12,308 nucleotides of DNA, from contig WRKD01000169.1 in the NCBI GenBank assembly GCA_009778255.1, forward strand, positions 1 through 12,308, read 5' to 3'. Below, piece after piece: positions 11,721 to 12,308 of this stretch. The stretch comes from Bacillota bacterium (GTDB taxonomy: Bacteria > Bacillota > Dehalobacteriia > UBA4068). The number at the start of each line of letters is the position of its first letter. Position 1 is the stretch's first letter. Both the position numbers and the translations under genes were made by a program. A model generated the notes under the pieces. The model was not told where the DNA came from. It saw nothing but the letters and a program-made list of their open reading frames with translations, and did not search any database.

Positions 11721-12308
11721 TTATTTAACACTTCCGGTGACCAGCGCCAATAGCGCCATACGTACCGGCACGCCGTTTCCGGATTGCTCAAAATACACTG
11801 CACCGGCATAATCATCTACTTCTACCTCGATCTCATTGACTCTGGGCAGAGGATGCAACACAATAGCTCCGTGCTTGAACATCTCAATATGCCTTTTGCT
11901 CATAATAAAGAGATTTTTATTGCGTTCATATTCCTCCTGGCTGGAAAAACGCTCGCGCTGTACTCTTGTCATATAGAGCATATCGGCGTTTTGCACCGCA
12001 TAATCCAAATCAAAACACTCTTCTACTTCAATACCCAAAGCTTTTATTTTTGTTATATGCTCTTCTGGCATACGTAATTCCTGCGGAGAAGCTAAAATAA
12101 TTTTTGCTACATCAAATTTAGACAAAGCGTCTAATAGCGAATGAGGCGCGCGGCCATATTTAAGATCGCCACAAATAGCATGTGTTAATCCATCTAATGT
12201 GCCTTTTTGCTTATAGATAGTATAAACGTCTAAAAGGGCTTGTGTGGGGTGTTCGCCGGAACCGTCGCCGCCATTGATATAGGGCACAGTAGCTGCGCGG
12301 GCAATCTC
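11721..12308 (-). CDS. pyrB: Aspartate carbamoyltransferase catalytic subunit, 5'-truncated by the window edge
   Basis: Catalyses carbamoyl phosphate + aspartate to carbamoyl aspartate, the committed step of pyrimidine synthesis (EC 2.1.3.2). The 195 visible residues run in frame to the right edge, so the true start is outside and about 110 residues are missing. Visible motifs are INGGDGSGEHPTQALLD (substrate site His and Gln), GDLKYGR (Asp-binding Arg), TRVQRERF, HPLPRV near 152-157, and the ending GNGVPVRMALLALV. The last of these resembles the PyrI-associated class of enzymes in archaea and Clostridia. The residues after GDLKYGR are A-P-HSL, where T-V-HSL is usual. A terminator follows at 11656-11692, and no pyrI regulatory-subunit gene lies directly downstream. 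Confidence 0.96.
   Translation of the reverse strand, partial: EIARAATVPYINGGDGSGEHPTQALLDVYTIYKQKGTLDGLTHAICGDLKYGRAPHSLLDALSKFDVAKIILASPQELRMPEEHITKIKALGIEVEECFDLDYAVQNADMLYMTRVQRERFSSQEEYERNKNLFIMSKRHIEMFKHGAIVLHPLPRVNEIEVEVDDYAGAVYFEQSGNGVPVRMALLALVTGSVK

Overview
The window looks like chromosomal DNA of a Bacillota (Firmicutes) bacterium, most likely of the Clostridia or Negativicutes. This rests on strong AGGAGG-type ribosome binding sites, AT-rich intergenic DNA with near-consensus sigma-A promoters, an IscU-type scaffold, tandem signal peptidase I genes, and a DUF5665-like gene ahead of lspA. Genus or species cannot be assigned from sequence reading alone. No rRNA, tRNA, CRISPR array, transposase or phage gene was found.

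Layout. (1) Positions 1-111 hold the first codons of a minus-strand gene leaving the window, with its RBS and promoter. (2) Positions 150-2656 hold a minus-strand cluster transcribed iscU -> folE -> lepB (long form) -> lepB (short form). A TTGACA-17-TATGCT promoter drives it, and a partly symmetric IscR/Rrf2-like site lies just downstream of the -10 box. The two signal peptidase genes are tandem paralogues three bases apart. (3) Positions 2681-7724 hold one large plus-strand gene with its own promoter, a perfect 12-bp palindrome on the -35 box, and a strong RBS. It encodes a 1631-residue exported multidomain protein: signal peptide, beta-sandwich, right-handed beta-helix, purple-acid-phosphatase-like metallophosphoesterase, Ig/Fn3-like modules and an InlB-type repeat. 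(4) A perfect 16-bp hairpin serves as a two-way terminator between this gene and rarA, and it includes the last codons of rarA. (5) Positions 7709-11643 hold a tight minus-strand operon, DUF5665-like membrane protein -> lspA -> rluD -> tcdA -> rarA, with its own TTGCCA-17-TATGAT promoter. (6) Positions 11656-12308 hold the 3' two thirds of pyrB and its terminator.

How it fits together. Most genes are housekeeping: Fe-S assembly, folate/pterin synthesis, rRNA pseudouridylation, tRNA t6A cyclisation, replication-fork maintenance and pyrimidine synthesis. Both classes of signal peptidase are present (LepB for ordinary secretory proteins, LspA for lipoproteins). The large exported protein carries a standard signal peptide that LepB-type enzymes would cut. 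It is the only accessory-looking gene and the least understood part of the window. I see no convincing evidence of an entirely new system such as a defence island. The items most worth follow-up are the domain combination of the giant protein, the Arg-to-Thr change shared by both LepB copies, and the two putative operators.
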